Source: Solea solea
Taxonomy: Eukaryota > Chordata > Actinopteri > Pleuronectiformes > Soleidae
Assembly (NCBI RefSeq): GCF_958295425.1
Contig: NC_081138.1
Location: 3,675,302 to 3,739,301 of the forward strand
DNA length: 64,000 bases
Direction: 5' to 3'
Part shown: positions 1 to 14,000 of the stretch, in pieces
How positions within the stretch are numbered: position 1 is the stretch's first letter
Layout: each line of letters starts with the position of its first letter
Position numbers and translations under genes: made by a program
Notes under the pieces: generated by a model
Database searches by the model: none
Seen by the model: only the letters and a program-made list of their open reading frames with translations
What the model was told of the DNA's origin: nothing

Positions 1-19
1 TGCTGCTGGATCCTCAGGA

Positions 20-56
<37 letters not shown>

Positions 57-80
57 CCTCTCTCTCTCTCTCTCCCTCTG
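1..80. repeat. (TC)n microsatellite
   Basis: Dinucleotide TC tract with a few CC interruptions at the window edge. It may continue outside the window. Confidence 0.9.
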
Positions 81-2230
81 ACACAAACACACACTCGAAC
101 AAAAGAGGTCCAACGTTTGAGAAACATCACTATAAATATAGTATACTAGTATACACTGTAAACACTAATAAGGGATGATCAATAAATAGTCTTGATAATA
201 GAATAATAAAATGTGTGGAAATGACCATCATTAATGAACTATTATGTAGTAATAATAATAATAATATACACAGCAATAAAACCATCCTCTCATTATCATA
301 TTTTTCACATCCAGGATAAATTCAGCGCAGCTTTTCCTGAAATTTGCCCTTTTAAAAAAACCCAAATGTTCCACCTGTCACGTGACAAATGTGTAAACAA
401 AACACATATTTAAAAAAACAACAAATAACACAACAGTGACTCCCCCCTCAGATACAGTGACAGGTGTTTATGATTTAAATAAAAACAACAACAGACGCGT
501 GTAATGACATTTTTAAACATTGTTGCTATGATTATTGTTATTTTTGTGTGTGTTTGTATTTTGTTCCATTTGAAGCACATGGTTCAGCGCAAGTGAACCT
601 GGTTTTGACGACGAATAAACAAGGAGGACCAAGATTAACACGCACTCGCAACAAAGGAGCCGCGGTTTGGGCTGCACTCGAGCGCCCCCTAGTGTCTGAA
701 CCTGTAAATGCATAAAGAGACTCGAAACACAAGATCCTTCAGTCAGTCAAACCCTAGTCATCCCATTATAATTTCCTCTTCCTCTTTCCACCTTTAATCT
801 AAATAAGTTACGTTAAATCAAAAATATTTTCCTTGTCAAACACAATATCCTTTTATTAAACTGAAATCAATTTAAATGAATACAAGTTTAAACAAAATGT
901 AGCCTTATATGAACTGTTTTTTATATGTTGTCTGTTTGTTGCTATAGAAACCGTTCATCTTAATTAAATGACCACAGATAATCAGAAAAATCTATGTAAA
1001 TTGCATTTATTTGACTGTAACCCGACATTAACTGCGAATAACCCTTATTTGTCCCAGCTTTCTTTAAAATAAACACATGTGTATACAGCATCATCCAGCA
1101 GGCATGGATTCATTTTGTGGTATTTTGTCCTCCAGCGGATGACATAATATTACATCCTTGTATAATTACCATTCGCATAATGTAATATGTAACAAAATGG
1201 CCTCTTGTGAGACACGTCCGCCGCTCTTTGTGGCCCCTACGTGGCTACAGGGGCCCTCAGCAGCTGCTCAATTACCTAATGGATTGGGCCGGCCTTGCAC
1301 AACTCACCTTGACAGGTAGTTCCCTCTCTGTCACCTGCATTAATACAAATATTAAATCATTCAATCACTAAATATCAAACTGACTACAGTCCACAATGAC
1401 GTCCTCCGTCTTATGCGCTACAGTTAATATCAATAATAAATAATGCATGTTTACTCAAATGCCTCAGCTTAGACTGAATATGCGACGGAACAAAAATAAA
1501 TACTGGGGAAAAGAGCAGCCATGTTTTGCCATATGTTTTGGGCTGATGAGGCGCAGAGGCGAATCCCTCATGGATTCCCCATAAAAGCCCGTTAGTCTGT
1601 AAATCTCTCTTTATATATAATATATGAGGTTTTTAATAAGAAAGTGAAAAATTAGTACAGAGACCATGTTTCAATATGGGTCTTGCTCCGATGTGTGCTT
1701 GGGGAATCGCTGTCTGATCATATATTCATGATGTTTAAATGTGATGTGACTCTGGGTCCCCCTGGTGGGGCAAACGTGATTTTCCATCTCTTCAACAACA
1801 ACAACAACAACCTCACTGTAATTGAACGCGAGTCAATGTGGGTGGTGTTCGAGCCACACTTCCAGCTCCGTCCACAAATCAAAAGTGGTGTAACTGTCAC
1901 ACTGCTTTGACCTCACATGTAATCTGACCTTTAATAAATACATTAAACTGAGCTCTACAAACACTCACGATGTGATTTTTACCTATGAATATCTATACCC
2001 AATAAACACTGTCACTTTAAACTTCATTAAACCATGCACAAATCATGAAAGAATCCAGATTAAATCTACAAGAACATTATGAGAAACAAGTGCATATTGT
2101 GGAGTCACGAACATATTCCATGCAAATGGTGCAGAATAGACAAAAGCCCTTTTACCCAGTTCAGTACGGGCAGAAAGCAACAAATGATCTTGTGAATGGA
2201 AAAAGGTATGGATCAGCACCTCTCTATGCA
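81..2230. other. AT-rich non-coding flank
   Basis: No gene is recognisable. Open frames are under 80 codons and match no family I know. Short microsatellite stretches occur (AATAAT near 250, ACA near 1797). A GC-richer stretch at about 1200-1320, with homeodomain-like TAATGG and an E-box-like CAGCTG, looks unique rather than repetitive and could be regulatory. Confidence 0.5.
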
Positions 2231-2232
2231 AT

Positions 2233-3830
2233 TAAGGTACAAATTTAGTGGGCAGTAGACTGAGTATAGTCTGATATATGAAAGTATTCCAATGACTCAT
2301 CCTTCGAGTGGACAGAGCAGGAACATCCAAAAAATCTCCATAATCCAACCCTAACAACAAAGTTGCAGGAAGAAGCCGCTTATTGGCAACAAAATAAAAA
2401 CCCAATTTCTTCATGGGTTTCCCCACAGGTAAGAGAGGGCATCATCAATTAAGACACCAAGGCCTTAATACATGTGAACCACTGCTATATATCATTTCCC
2501 TTAAGAGTGGACACTGAGGGGAGCATTTGTGGCCACTTCCTAGGAATTGGAAAACAACATAAGCTCAGTCTTGTCTGCATTGAGAACAAGTTCCAGGTTC
2601 AGCAACAAAAAAAAAAAGGCTTTCTGCAGAGATTCAATGGCCTGAACAAGACTTGATCCCCAGCAGGAAATAACTGTGTCATCAGCATAAAAGTGCATCT
2701 GACACATTTAGACCCAGATCATTGATATAAATCATGAATAAGAGGGGATCTGACACAGAACCCTGTGGCACCCCCTTGTGGACAGTAACAGATTAAGAAC
2801 AAAGAATATATTTAATGCATCCAGTTCTACTACTTTAGACAAATCTATAAAAAGCGATGCACAATAAAGCCTGATTGATATTACGATAAGATAGCATTGG
2901 AATAGAAAAAAAACCCTTCAAGACATTTTGGCCAGACTGACAAAGTAGATATTGGTGTATAGTTATTTAAAAGTTCTGGATCAGCCCCTTTTAATAAAAA
3001 GGAGAATAAAAGCTGATTTCCACACATTTTTTGGTTAACAAGGATTGTAAGAGGCTCTGCTTTAAAATCAGCTGCCAAAAATAAGGAGCTATTAAATCAG
3101 GTCCTGAAGATGTTCTATCATCTAAAGCTGAAAATACAAAATTGAAAAGCTCACCACTGTAATTTTGGAGGTCTGTCTCCCAGCGCACAAGAGCTTTTAC
3201 TCACAGGAAGAAACTCTCTGTGGATTATTGAGGTTTTCTCGCCCCTTTACCCTATATGTCTTTAATGGGGCATGTTTGTTTACAATTTGCATAAAACCTT
3301 CCCTAAAGAGTCTCCAAGCTATCGCAACATCAGGGATCAGTCCTATTTTATTCCAATCAATATTATAATTGTGATTATAGGCTTGTGTTTAAGGCTCCTC
3401 TTGTGAATAATACAAGGTTTAGATTTGGGCACCTTCCTAATAGCAGCTACAACACAGTGGTCACTTAAGTCATTGCAGAAGACACCCAGAGATGTGAATC
3501 TATGAGGAACATTACTCAAAATCAAATCAATCAAGGTGGCCTTCTCAGGGCTTTAAATATGGGTAAATTGACCAAACGACATTAAGACAAAGGCCCTTTA
3601 CACAGAACTAACAAGGCATCACATTTCGATTTAACATAAGTAGCAACACCACCACCTTTCTTAGACCCGACGGTATGAAAAACATTATATCCAGCTATGT
3701 CAATGTCCTCATCACCAACAGATTCGGTCAGCCAAATTTCAGACATTACAACAATATCAGCAACTGTTGATTTAACCCAAATCCTGACCATGGCTATCTT
3801 AGATAACAAGCTGTGTTATCCAACATGAAG
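2233..3830 (-). mobile_element. Decayed non-LTR (LINE) retrotransposon, minus strand
   Basis: Read on the minus strand, broken frames follow the order of a LINE ORF2. At 3582-3809 is an AP-endonuclease-like stretch containing SEIWLTESV and KKGGGVATYVK. At 3343-3534 is the endonuclease end with DLSDHCVV. At 2881-3188 are reverse transcriptase blocks with SSGPDLI and LLNNYTPIS (usually NNYRPIS). At about 2740 is GVPQGSV, and at 2678-2689 the catalytic YADD codons. At 2232-2426 is a C-terminal KKLGFYF block. Frameshifts and stops separate every block, and an A-rich expansion sits near 2610. The copy is therefore dead. The family resembles fish L2/Rex-type LINEs, but the clade is not resolved. 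Confidence 0.85.
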
Positions 3831-3960
3831 ATGAACAAGACCAGGCCAAACACAGTCAAAGTCCCACACAGTCAGTAAACAAAGTAAAGCCACAAGATAC
3901 GCCATTGTCCTCAACACATATCTATGTAGAGTGAGTAGATATTAACAAGATGCACATGCC

Positions 3961-4600
3961 TCAGGACGGTGGAGAAGGCTTTCAGCAGACAGCACAGGCC
4001 TCAGGACGGTGGAGAAGGCTTTCAGCAGATAGCACAGGCCTCAGGATGGTGGAGAAGGCTTTCAGCAGACAGCACAGGCCTCAGGACGGTGGAGAAGGTT
4101 TTCAGCAGACAGTATAGGCCTCAGGATGGTGGAGAAGGCTTTCAACAGACAGCACAAGCCTCAAGATGGTGGAGAAGGCTTTAGCAGACAGCACAGGCCT
4201 CAAGATGGTGGAGAAGGCTTTAGCAGACAGCACAGGCCTCAGGATGGTGGAGAAGGCTTCAGCAGACAGCACAGGCCTCAGGATGGTGGAGAAGGCTTTC
4301 AACACACAGCACAAGCCTCAAGATGGTGGAGAAGGCTTTAGCAGACAGCACAGGCCTCAAGATGGTGGAGAAGGCTTCAGCAGACAGCACAGGCCTCAGG
4401 ATGGTGGAGAAGGCTTTCAGCAGACAGCACAGGTCTCAGGATGATGGAGAAGGCTTTCAGCAAACAGCACAGGCCTCAGGATGGTGGAGAAGGCCAGGCC
4501 TCAGGATGGTGTAGAAGGTTTTCAGCAGACAGTCTAGGCCTCAGGATGGTGGAGAAGGCTTCAGCAGACAGCACAGGTGGTGTGTGGGGCACAGGCCTCA
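3961..4600. repeat. 39/40-bp minisatellite (about 15 units)
   Basis: Tandem units of 40 bp (core GGTGGAGAAGGCTTTCAGCA) begin at 3961, 4001, 4041, 4081, 4121 and 4161, then shift to 39-bp units from about 4200 after loss of one base. The array degenerates after 4480, and echoes reach about 4830. Because 39 is divisible by three, several long open frames with a 13-residue periodicity appear here. They are a by-product of the repeat, not genes. It directly abuts the 5' side of the LINE relic. Confidence 0.95.
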
Positions 4601-4829
4601 GCATGGATTCAGCAACCGGCTCAAGACAAAACAGCCAGTGTAGCTGAGTTTCTGCCGCAATTCCAGGCTAGAAGCAAACCATACTGCAGCAGGAGGTGTG
4701 TCTCTGTATGGCCAAATTGCCACTGCCACATTTTTAGGTTGAAGGCAAGCCACATCTGGATCCCTAGTTAGCTCCAACAAAAGTACAGGCCTCAGAGCAG
4801 CTGGAGAAGGCTAAGGTCCTCAGAGCAGC

Positions 4830-7078
4830 TCACAAAAAATAACAGGATGAATAAGCCACAGTCCCAAAATGTCCAAAAAACAGCAACTTAAAACCTTTTT
4901 CAAGAGTGAGAAAGGCATTTAAAAATAGTTAAAGCAGACAAAAGGACATGCTACTTCCTTTTGAAAACAAATTTAAGGTGGGTTCAGGGATTTCTTTTCT
5001 TTCACTTTAGTAGTTATTCAAATACATGTTTCTATGGTGTATTTCATTGTAGTAGTGGGTACTGTGCAGGTAAAAACAGAAGACATGGAGGGTCCTTGCA
5101 TGAACCAGTCATTCAACGCCGCTTCCTTTCAGCCTGGCTTTCAAAATAAGAGCCACTGATTTTTTTTTTTTACTACTTCCTGTGTAAACTTTTTGCCATT
5201 TAACGCTTGCCAATCAAGATAATCTACCGTTATTTTTTTCTTATAAAACAAAAAAACATATTTATGATATATTTTCATTTTATTAAGTCACACTTTGAAA
5301 TAAAAGAGCACATTGTCATGTTACATTTCCGACACAAAGCAGCAAACTACTCTGCTGCTTATTTACAACTATACTGCTGCACATGTTTTATTAATGAAGC
5401 CATTGACATTATAGCACGGCCATTTCTTACACACCTTTAAATAAAAGTACCTTACAGACTAATGCTTTACTGACATCGTGTTGTACGTAGGTGACAATTT
5501 AATACAGTTTATCAGTCACAGGATCAATATATGGACTCTTTTTACTTGAACCCAAGTGCACCCCTGACCATAAAGCTGTTAAAGTAGGGGGAGATTAAGG
5601 TTGTTGTTGTTTCTTTATTATTATTTCTTTTACAGCACTGGCTTATTATTCGGGGAGTTTGGGATTTGTGTCCAGGGGCCTGCATAAAGTCATTAAGAGA
5701 GCTTTGGTACTGGCTGGAAACAGGACACTGAGCACCACTAAGGGCCATCATTGTTTTTTGTTTAATCTGCTGAGTAGAACATTTCAAGCCAGAAAAGCCA
5801 TTTTCCCCCATTAACCTCTAAAACTGGTACCGTTGTTGAGCGGCTCTGAGACTGGATTAAGATGATGATCCTGGTGTTTTGTTTGGTTTTTTAACCAAAA
5901 TGATTTTCTGTGATGTTGTGAGAAGAGTGCTACTTTAAATATTTTAAAAAGTTGCAGTGTAATGTAAAGACTCGCGTTGATATAGTAAGTGGAACAACAA
6001 TACAGAGTTTGAAGCCTGCCATGATTTAGAAGCTCCTAATGTTCATCGATCCTCTTCTCAGACTGCAGTTTGTGGTGAGGTCGTTTTCTGAGGTTGTGCA
6101 CTCACCGCTATTCACACAGGCCTGCAGTGACGTCTTCTTTAATGGGCTTTACGGATTCTTTGGAAGACAATATTGAGAGCAACTTTCAAGTTATTGGGTT
6201 GCGATGATTTATGGTTTTAGCTCCGATTATTAGTTACTTATTTGAATCTGTATTCTTCCGATAACAGATAAATCTGCTTCAGTGAGGTTTTTTTTCCCCC
6301 AAGCTACATGTTTCCATTACAGGTTAATAAAGTGTTTTTAAAAATCAAAAAGACTGACGTGTACAGCAGGAGCAGGACAAACAACAGCGAGATTTTTCGC
6401 AACGTGGAATTGGAATGGCTGATAACCTGAGGATCAATTAATCAAACACAGACCATTTAATTATTCATTAGACTCATCAATAATGAGGCATTAGCCACAC
6501 TAAAAGGCAGGTTATGGGGAAATAGCTCCAGTTTCTCTTATGTTAAAATGATTTAACTCTGACATAATGAGTATCCAAAGAATGGCGCATGTGTGCAGTA
6601 AACTCATCTTTAATCGTATGAATGTGACTGGTTCTTTTTTTGATTGTTAGCCACTGTAATAAATGCAAAAGCAAAAAAAGGATAAACAACACAAATTTGC
6701 TCCAAAGACCAACATATAATACTGTAGGTTCCAAAAGCCATACGCACATTTGGAATCAGTGGTAAAATGAGCACTTGTGTGCAGTATTGGACATGACCAC
6801 ATGGTGTCCTAACCTTCAGTTTCTGCCCCTCTTAATGTTTATTTATTATTAATCTTAATCTGTTGTGTGATTATTATTATTATCATCATCATCTTTGCAG
6901 ATGATTTCAACAATGCATACACATCAAAACATTTGGCTTGCTCCATACATTTTTTAATATCTTCCGAAATGTCTCCTGATTTTTTCATCCTTTAAAAAAT
7001 AAATATATAAAATAAAAATATTATTGGATATGAATGGAGTGGACACAACAAAAGCGGAGAAGCGCAAATGCCATACAG
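4830..7078. other. Non-coding flank, nothing gene-like
   Basis: AT-rich DNA with homopolymer runs and short ATT/ATC microsatellites (about 6870-6900). No open frame exceeds 90 codons and none resembles a known protein. A unique-looking stretch at about 6420-6540, rich in ATTA/TAAT homeodomain cores, is a candidate regulatory element. Confidence 0.45.
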
Positions 7079-7404
7079 CAGGGTCCAAACATTTTATATT
7101 TGAAAATGTGAACATTTCTGGTGGTCAATGGTTCTTTTTTTAATTTTTAACAGTAATATTTACATTCAAATGCAGTTTTCTAAAAAAAAAAATAATAATA
7201 ATTTTCATTGTCACAATTATCACTTTTAAATAGAAATGCAACCAAATCTAAGCAGGAGTGGACACAAATGAAAAGAAAATTTGCCTTTTTTTCTGGCTTT
7301 TTTTTATCCGGCATCAAATTACATAATATGACATGAGCGCATATGTGGGTTTCAAACCAAAGCTGTGGCCATGATTGGCCCGTGGGCCGTAGTTTGGACC
7401 CCTG
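7079..7404. mobile_element. hAT-type MITE with perfect 8-bp TSD
   Basis: The 326-bp element begins CAGGGTCCAAAC and ends GTTTGGACCCCTG, which are inverted termini differing by one position. It is flanked on both sides by the identical 8-mer CCATACAG (7071-7078 and 7405-7412). An 8-bp duplication with CAGGG-type ends is diagnostic of hAT transposons. The interior is AT-rich and non-coding, so the element is non-autonomous. Confidence 0.92.
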
Positions 7405-7639
7405 CCATACAGCACAAGTTCATACACAGACATTTAGTTATTATCATATCATTATATCTATGGTATCTCGATGTTTTCACTCATGTTTGACAATTCATCC
7501 TCTGTAAAACTGCATTTTATGCCTGTTTGTGCCTTTGTTTTTACCCATTGGAAATGAATGGAGGGCAGATGAAAGGCAGGCACATAGATCACGTGAGTAC
7601 TCATTAAGGACTATGCAAAGAATTTCGCCGACATAAAAG

Positions 7640-7957
7640 AAAAAAAGAAAAAAAAAAGTGTCCCTCCCCTTTAACAGCCGCCTGCTCTCCTGTGGCAGCA
7701 GCGCGGAGTCCGGCACGCGCACAGTTACAGTCCCAATGAAAATATGATCCGTCTATTTTCTACAGATCCGCATCGGACTTAATGATTGTGGGCTGCTGTG
7801 TTCGAATGGTCGGAGTTGGTCGCAGCGGTGCGGGATCACAGTCACATAGTCTCTCCTCCTGGTCCTCCTGGTCCTCCTCCTCCTCTTCCTGCACCAACAT
7901 TACTCCGTCTCTCCCTGAGAAGGTGAGGCGGCCTGTTATCATAACACCTCCGCCGCT
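7640..7957 (+). promoter_or_regulatory. ano5: Presumed ano5 promoter and 5' UTR
   Basis: Local shift to higher GC and CpG immediately upstream of the first coding exon, with a TCC/CCT-rich tract at 7850-7890. An in-frame TGA lies at 7916-7918 with no ATG between it and 7958. No TATA box is obvious. The transcription start cannot be placed from sequence alone. Confidence 0.45.
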
Positions 7958-8033
7958 ATGAGGCGAATAACGGGAAAGGCGAAGGATGAAACTTTGATCG
8001 AGCTGCAGAACGCGGCGGATTTACACACTGAAG
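7958..8033 (+). CDS. ano5: ano5 coding exon 1
   Basis: Encodes residues 1-25 plus one base (MRRITGK...). The start ATG has G at -3, and it is the first ATG after an in-frame TGA at 7916. The donor is GTAACT. The sequence does not resemble the human N-terminus. It is accepted because the phase fits exon 2 and it lies in a GC-rich promoter-like setting. Confidence 0.7.
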
Positions 8034-11000
8034 GTAACTCAATTATGGTATTTTATTTATTTATTTATCAGGTTAAACAAAAAACACATTTGTCCAACGT
8101 GTCTCGCTGTTGTTTGTCATCCAGCCTCTTCATAGTTTAATCCTAATCCCAGGATGAAAATTCAACTATTAAAAACACCATCATGTCAAAATCTATCACG
8201 AATAACCGGATAAACAAAGTAAAAGTCAATGACTATTTTATATAATTTGAGTGTTTGTTGCTTTGCTGTTATTTACTTTAAGTTTTGTCTGTCACTTTTC
8301 TCCACTGTGACGTCATACGTCAGCATACAGTGGAGGGAGTTTGGAAGGATTTGGGGTAAGTGTGTGTGTGTGTGGGGGGGGGGGGCAAAGGTCAGATTAT
8401 TGTATTCTTCAGCAGCCAAATTAACCAATCCACTCTACTGCATGTGTGCTATTATACAGCAAGTTAACAGTGATCACATGACTCTTCCTTTTTTGTGAGG
8501 ATGTTCAGGCTGACGCGTCATGAGGAACGTCCCTGAACAGACACACATCTGTGGGATCAGAGTTCATTTTAAGTCCCAACTATCCCACAACAAATGTATC
8601 CAAAGGTTCATGACACCACAACACTGCAGTAACAAGTCCATGGTACAATATTGATATTGTGATGGTAACATGGCTCCGAGTAGCTCCACCCATTCATGGT
8701 GAGGGAGATATACTCCGACGGTCTAAATGTTTATCTAGCTTTAGGTAGCTTTACGAGTGGAGTACACAACACAAGTACAGAGAAGTATGGATATTGAATA
8801 AGGGCCTTAGTTTCTTTGTAGAGAGCTGCTAACAGTGTGTCCATGACAGAACTAGATATTCACAAATACAGCTTCTGATCTGTTGGTTACTATTTTATGG
8901 TTTGGTCCGTAAAATGTCACAAAATGTGTTTCCCAAACCCTAGAAATGATGATGTTTCGTCCACATATATTCACATTCAAGTAGTAAAAAAAAACACCTG
9001 ATATGGCTGATTCATTTAGTCCTTAATTGTGTTGTCATGGTGAAGTCCTTGCTTTTCTTTTGTGCCGACTGGATTGCTTTGCTTTGCCCTTATATCTCAA
9101 ATCTTTTCTGAGGATTTCGACACGTGGCCATATTGGACCACCGTGTTTTTAATGCACTTTTCCATTCTACGCGGGCAGGGTCGTCATAGCACGGCTGCAC
9201 GAAACTGAAGTGTTTTTTTCCGGTGTACTGAATTAAACATATTTGTTCAGTACTTCCTGCATGGCCGGAGCACAGACTCCGTCTGACGCAGTCACGGAAC
9301 TGAAATACGGCCGACGGGGTTGTGATTCGGCTCACTGAGCGACAGTCGTGCATTATTCGCTTTGGTTCTTGTGTCGGACGTCGTGCTTACAACTCTTGAC
9401 GTCATATTTTAGTATCGCTTGGAACGTCGCCAGAGCAGGTTTCAAAAACAGCACCAGGTACCAGGTACCATCCCTAATGGAAAAGCAAAAAAGTCGAGCC
9501 GAGTCGTGCTAGAACGGTATCATGGAAAAACACCATAACTTAACAACTTTTGAGTTTTTATGACGCCTGTAGGTCAAGTCTTGTATTGATGCTCCATCAC
9601 CTTTTTATTATAATGAATATTGTACTGAATTTTGACAAAAAAACAACGCCAATTAAATCACAATTGTAATGTGTCAGGAAAATGGCTAAAATGGATATTT
9701 TAGCCATATTAGACATTGTTTACCGGGAACTTCCTTCATTAAATAACAACAGGTGGTGAGATGATGGTGCAGAAAGAGTGTCTGACAGTGTTTAAGCCAA
9801 ATCCTAGAAAACTCTGCCCCTGTTTTCCTGTAACCACACGTTTTAACATCATCGCCTGACATCATCAATTTTGTTATTTGTCACTCCTGGTCTTCACATC
9901 CTAGGCTGATGTTCTCATGCTCTTTTTAATCTTTGAACACACATCCAGAAAACAGGAAACACCTGGGTTATTGCCCATCTGATCTAAGCATCCCTTTGTT
10001 AATTTGGATTCTAATTAATTGCATATATATATGTACGTGACTCCTGTCAGAATTCGTACTGCACGTCTTCCCAGCCTCATAACAGGATGTACAAAAACAA
10101 GAATTAGCTGTGTTAACGTGTTCATCGAACGTCCGATATGACATCACGACATTGACAATATGCAAAGTAAAGATATGTTCTCCATTCGCCGGAGGGACTT
10201 TCATCCTCTATATTAGTGTCCGTATCCATATCTTGTCTGAGAGAGTGAGGCTTCACTGACTCACTTACTTAACAGCCAACCACTTTCACTCTGTGGTTTC
10301 AAACAGCATTTTCACTCACAGATATGCTTTTAAACACGGTGGGAGTAAATAGGTTCAACGTCGTTTGTTGCTCTCCTCCACGTTCATCACCCGTGACAAC
10401 AGAACATAAGTTAAAAGTAATAGTTCCTGTCATTCCAGTAATGGAGGGCTGTGGTCTTTTAAGACTTGCATTAGGTCTCCCGTCGGTGAAGATGACATAT
10501 TGCTGTGTAGTGGCGTTCTTGCACAACAACTTACAGTAGCTGCTTAAGAGCACAGTTTGCACATAATGTCTTCTTGGCATTATTTGGACGGCTCAATCAA
10601 CTCCTGATGCTCAGCAAAATACGGACATACTGTGTTCTCCTTCAGTTTAAAACTAAACGATGTCATTAATCCCACGGGGGGACATTTGGAACAGCTTGTC
10701 CAAAAAGACAAATACAAGATACTAGGAGGAACTAACTAATAAAAGAGAATATACCGCATGTAATTCTATCTAATGAAGGCAAGAGTCATTTATAGACGAA
10801 TCCGGCGAAGTATTGGAAGTAAACATCAATCTCGTCTCCCTCCAGTATACGCGTGATTGAATGGGAGCTGTCATAAGAAGTGTATATTTCTACTTTTACT
10901 TGTACTTTTTATGCAGCATTCATTTTGACAACGATGTCTTGGAAGTCGGGAAGAAGAAAATTACTTTCATAATCGATTAATCTGTGGATTATTTTCTCGA

Positions 11001-14000
11001 TTAATCGTTTGGTCCCGAAAATATCAGAAAAACTTAAAAAATGTTGATCGGTGTTCTTCAAACCTGGAAATGATGACGTTCTCAAATGTCTTGTTTTGTC
11101 CACAAACCAAAATGATTAATTTTTCATGATTTCTTTGTTATCCAGAGCAAAAAAATTAAGAAAATACTCACATTTTAGAAGCTTAAACAATCGGAAATCT
11201 TGTTTTGATCATGAAAAAAGCTTCAAACTGATTAATCGGTTATCAAAATGGTTTCATTTAGTAATTGATTCATAATTGATTCATTGTTTCAGCTCTAGCT
11301 CCAACTAGGGCAAACTCAGGACCACAATGTAAACATCAAGTAGCTGAGTTAATCAGTGGTGGGTCTGTAATTTTACATCACATTGTCATCTGCTTAGTTA
11401 ATTTTAAAAATCAGAATTTGCCACAGAGGAAGCCTACAATTTGAATTAATATCCAGACCTCTCGGCTTTAAAACCCTAACCCACGCGGATTTGTCTATTG
11501 GATAACATAACATAATGAGTCCTAATCGAAAACCCAATGATGTGGTCAGAAGACAATATGCTGTACTCTTCTGTTACTGTACCTTCTGGAGGATTTATTA
11601 GATTCAAAAAGAATATAGATCCCTTTTTATTCACTTCACTGATCTTACAGCACATTTTTGACAATATTGCTCTGGCTGTTTCTTGTCTTTTGGGGCAGCG
11701 GAACTAGTAGATGAAAGAAACTCCCAATAAGTCACCCAATAAAAGACTAACACAATAGTGTGGAAGGTCTGTCAAGGTTTTTGAAGTTCTTTTTTAACAG
11801 ATTAGTGTAAAATATGCAGTTAAAATACAATTTGGATGTCATTCATTGACACTTCACACTGTAATACACTGTAAAAAAAAAAAAAGCTTATGTCATTTAT
11901 CAAATCACCAGTAGATAAAAGCACTGAAGTCTTGAGATATCTTGAAATGTGTCAAGGCATACAGTAACAGTCAGACTAGCCTCTCAGTTGTAACTGTCCT
12001 TATCTCTGGAACCCTCCGTGTCGGCATGCATGGGAACAGTGTGTTGTTGCTGTGATAAGAGCTGTGTAGCAGTCAGGGACGTGCACATGATTATCAAACT
12101 ACAGGGGCTCAATTTTTCAGGCCTTAATAACACAATATGTAGATGAATTAATAAACTACTTAGTTGTGTATCCCGTGTAGCTGTGAGTGTCATGTAATTG
12201 CCATTTCTTTTTATTCACATTACAATACTGAGGTTTGGAAGACATGCAATCCAGCTGCAATTTTAACACTGGTTTATTATTAGCCTATTTAGTGTTGAAT
12301 ATAATTTCTTTAACATTGAACACTGAAAAAAGTACAAAAATAAATAATGGAAAAAACTTAAATGTGAATATTATTCTTGACTAAAATGAGTTAACTAGAA
12401 GTTAGCTTAACCTCTTCGTCCCTGACTCTCTTTTTGCTAAACAGAGTATATCTCTGCAATTATTATATATTATGTGAATTGTCTTGGTATCAAAATAAAG
12501 ATGACACTTGTGAGACTCCGTCAGAAGTGTAAGCATCGCTGTCGATGCTACTGTGTCGGAGTAAATGCAGAAGAAACCCAGCATAAATGAAGGATTATTT
12601 TCCCTCGCCTAAAAAAAATATTTGTATTTTTAAGTAAATATCATCTTTAAAACCTCATGTAACCGGTGCCGCTTTTCAATGTTTACACTGTTGTGGTGTT
12701 TTCGGCTTTAAACTTTAAACTGTGTTTGGTGAACATAAGAATGGAACTATCCGATTTCCACCGGTTTCTATCGGTTTGAACTGACATTCATTAGTGTAAA
12801 TCAGACATGGGTGAGCATGCTAATTTCTTCATTTTAAAATTAAATGAAATTGTATTTCTTCTGACATAACGCTGACATGCATTCGTCTTGCGGCCGTAGC
12901 CTTTAGTCATCTCTTCACTTCATATTGCTGTTGCCTCAAAATCGGTCACTTGCCATTGAGTTTGAACGAGGGAGTGAAGAAAACAAGCTAATTTTAATGT
13001 GAAAGAGGCTTAAGTGAGACCTAGGATGAATTTGTTTCACCAGAGGACATGAATGAAATGTCTTTATGTTTCATTTATTTACTTATTTATTGCCTTAATT
13101 GATGATTAAATAGTCCACATGTCTGGTTTAAAGAGCTTTACAGTCAAAGCTTATCTTCTTTCGCTAATTTATTGGCGGATACCACAGATGAAAATGTTGC
13201 ATCTATAGCTATAGACCATTTACCATAGATAGACAGACAGATGGATTAAACGTATTGTGCTGAGTCTCTTAATTATTTGTGAAAAGATATGGGCTATAAC
13301 ATGCAATAAAGCAATCCATATCCAATAAAGAGGATGCCTCTCTGCAGAGGAAATGCATCTGCATTGTGTGCTAAGTGATGCACGCGCAAGCTAAGGGGCT
13401 GTCACACGTATAGCATCTAAAATCCTATGTGGAATAAGCCAGTATTCCTAACTAAGGCCCTTGGTGGTAGCACTCCTGTTATATGTTATACGTTGTCACT
13501 AAGCAACCAAAACCTGTGAGCTGCAGCGCGACTGTGAAGTTGCTGCAGCCTCATTAAATGATTTGATGCATTCAAACAATAAGTCTTCATTAAGTATTAC
13601 TGCCTTCTGTGATGCCTTATATCAAAATCCGTAATTCAGTATATTAGGGGGAAGCTTTTATAATCCTAAACGCTGGCCCATCAGTGCTGCCTACAATGCA
13701 AAGGACTCAATGTCTCGATTTGTAGACCCATTATTGTGTTAATCAATTAGTTGTTATTAAGACACACGGCTGTGGGATAATGGACTGTGCTCGTTTTGCA
13801 AAGGCTTTGTTCAGGCTCTTATCAGGAGAGACCTTCAGCCACATGTGAAAGAGAAAACAGAGAGAGCGAGAGAGAAGAGGAAGGTGTCCGTCTTCACCTC
13901 TCTGTCTGTGTATGCAGGTGGCCAAACATGATTTATAAAAGAAGTCATGATGGATGATGGACTATTGGATGAACACCAGATGTACAGTTCCACTGGTTGT

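Noticed and set aside
3969..4647. Several periodic open frames with QHRPQDGGEGF repeats
   Set aside because: They are a direct consequence of the 39-bp minisatellite, which is open in more than one frame.
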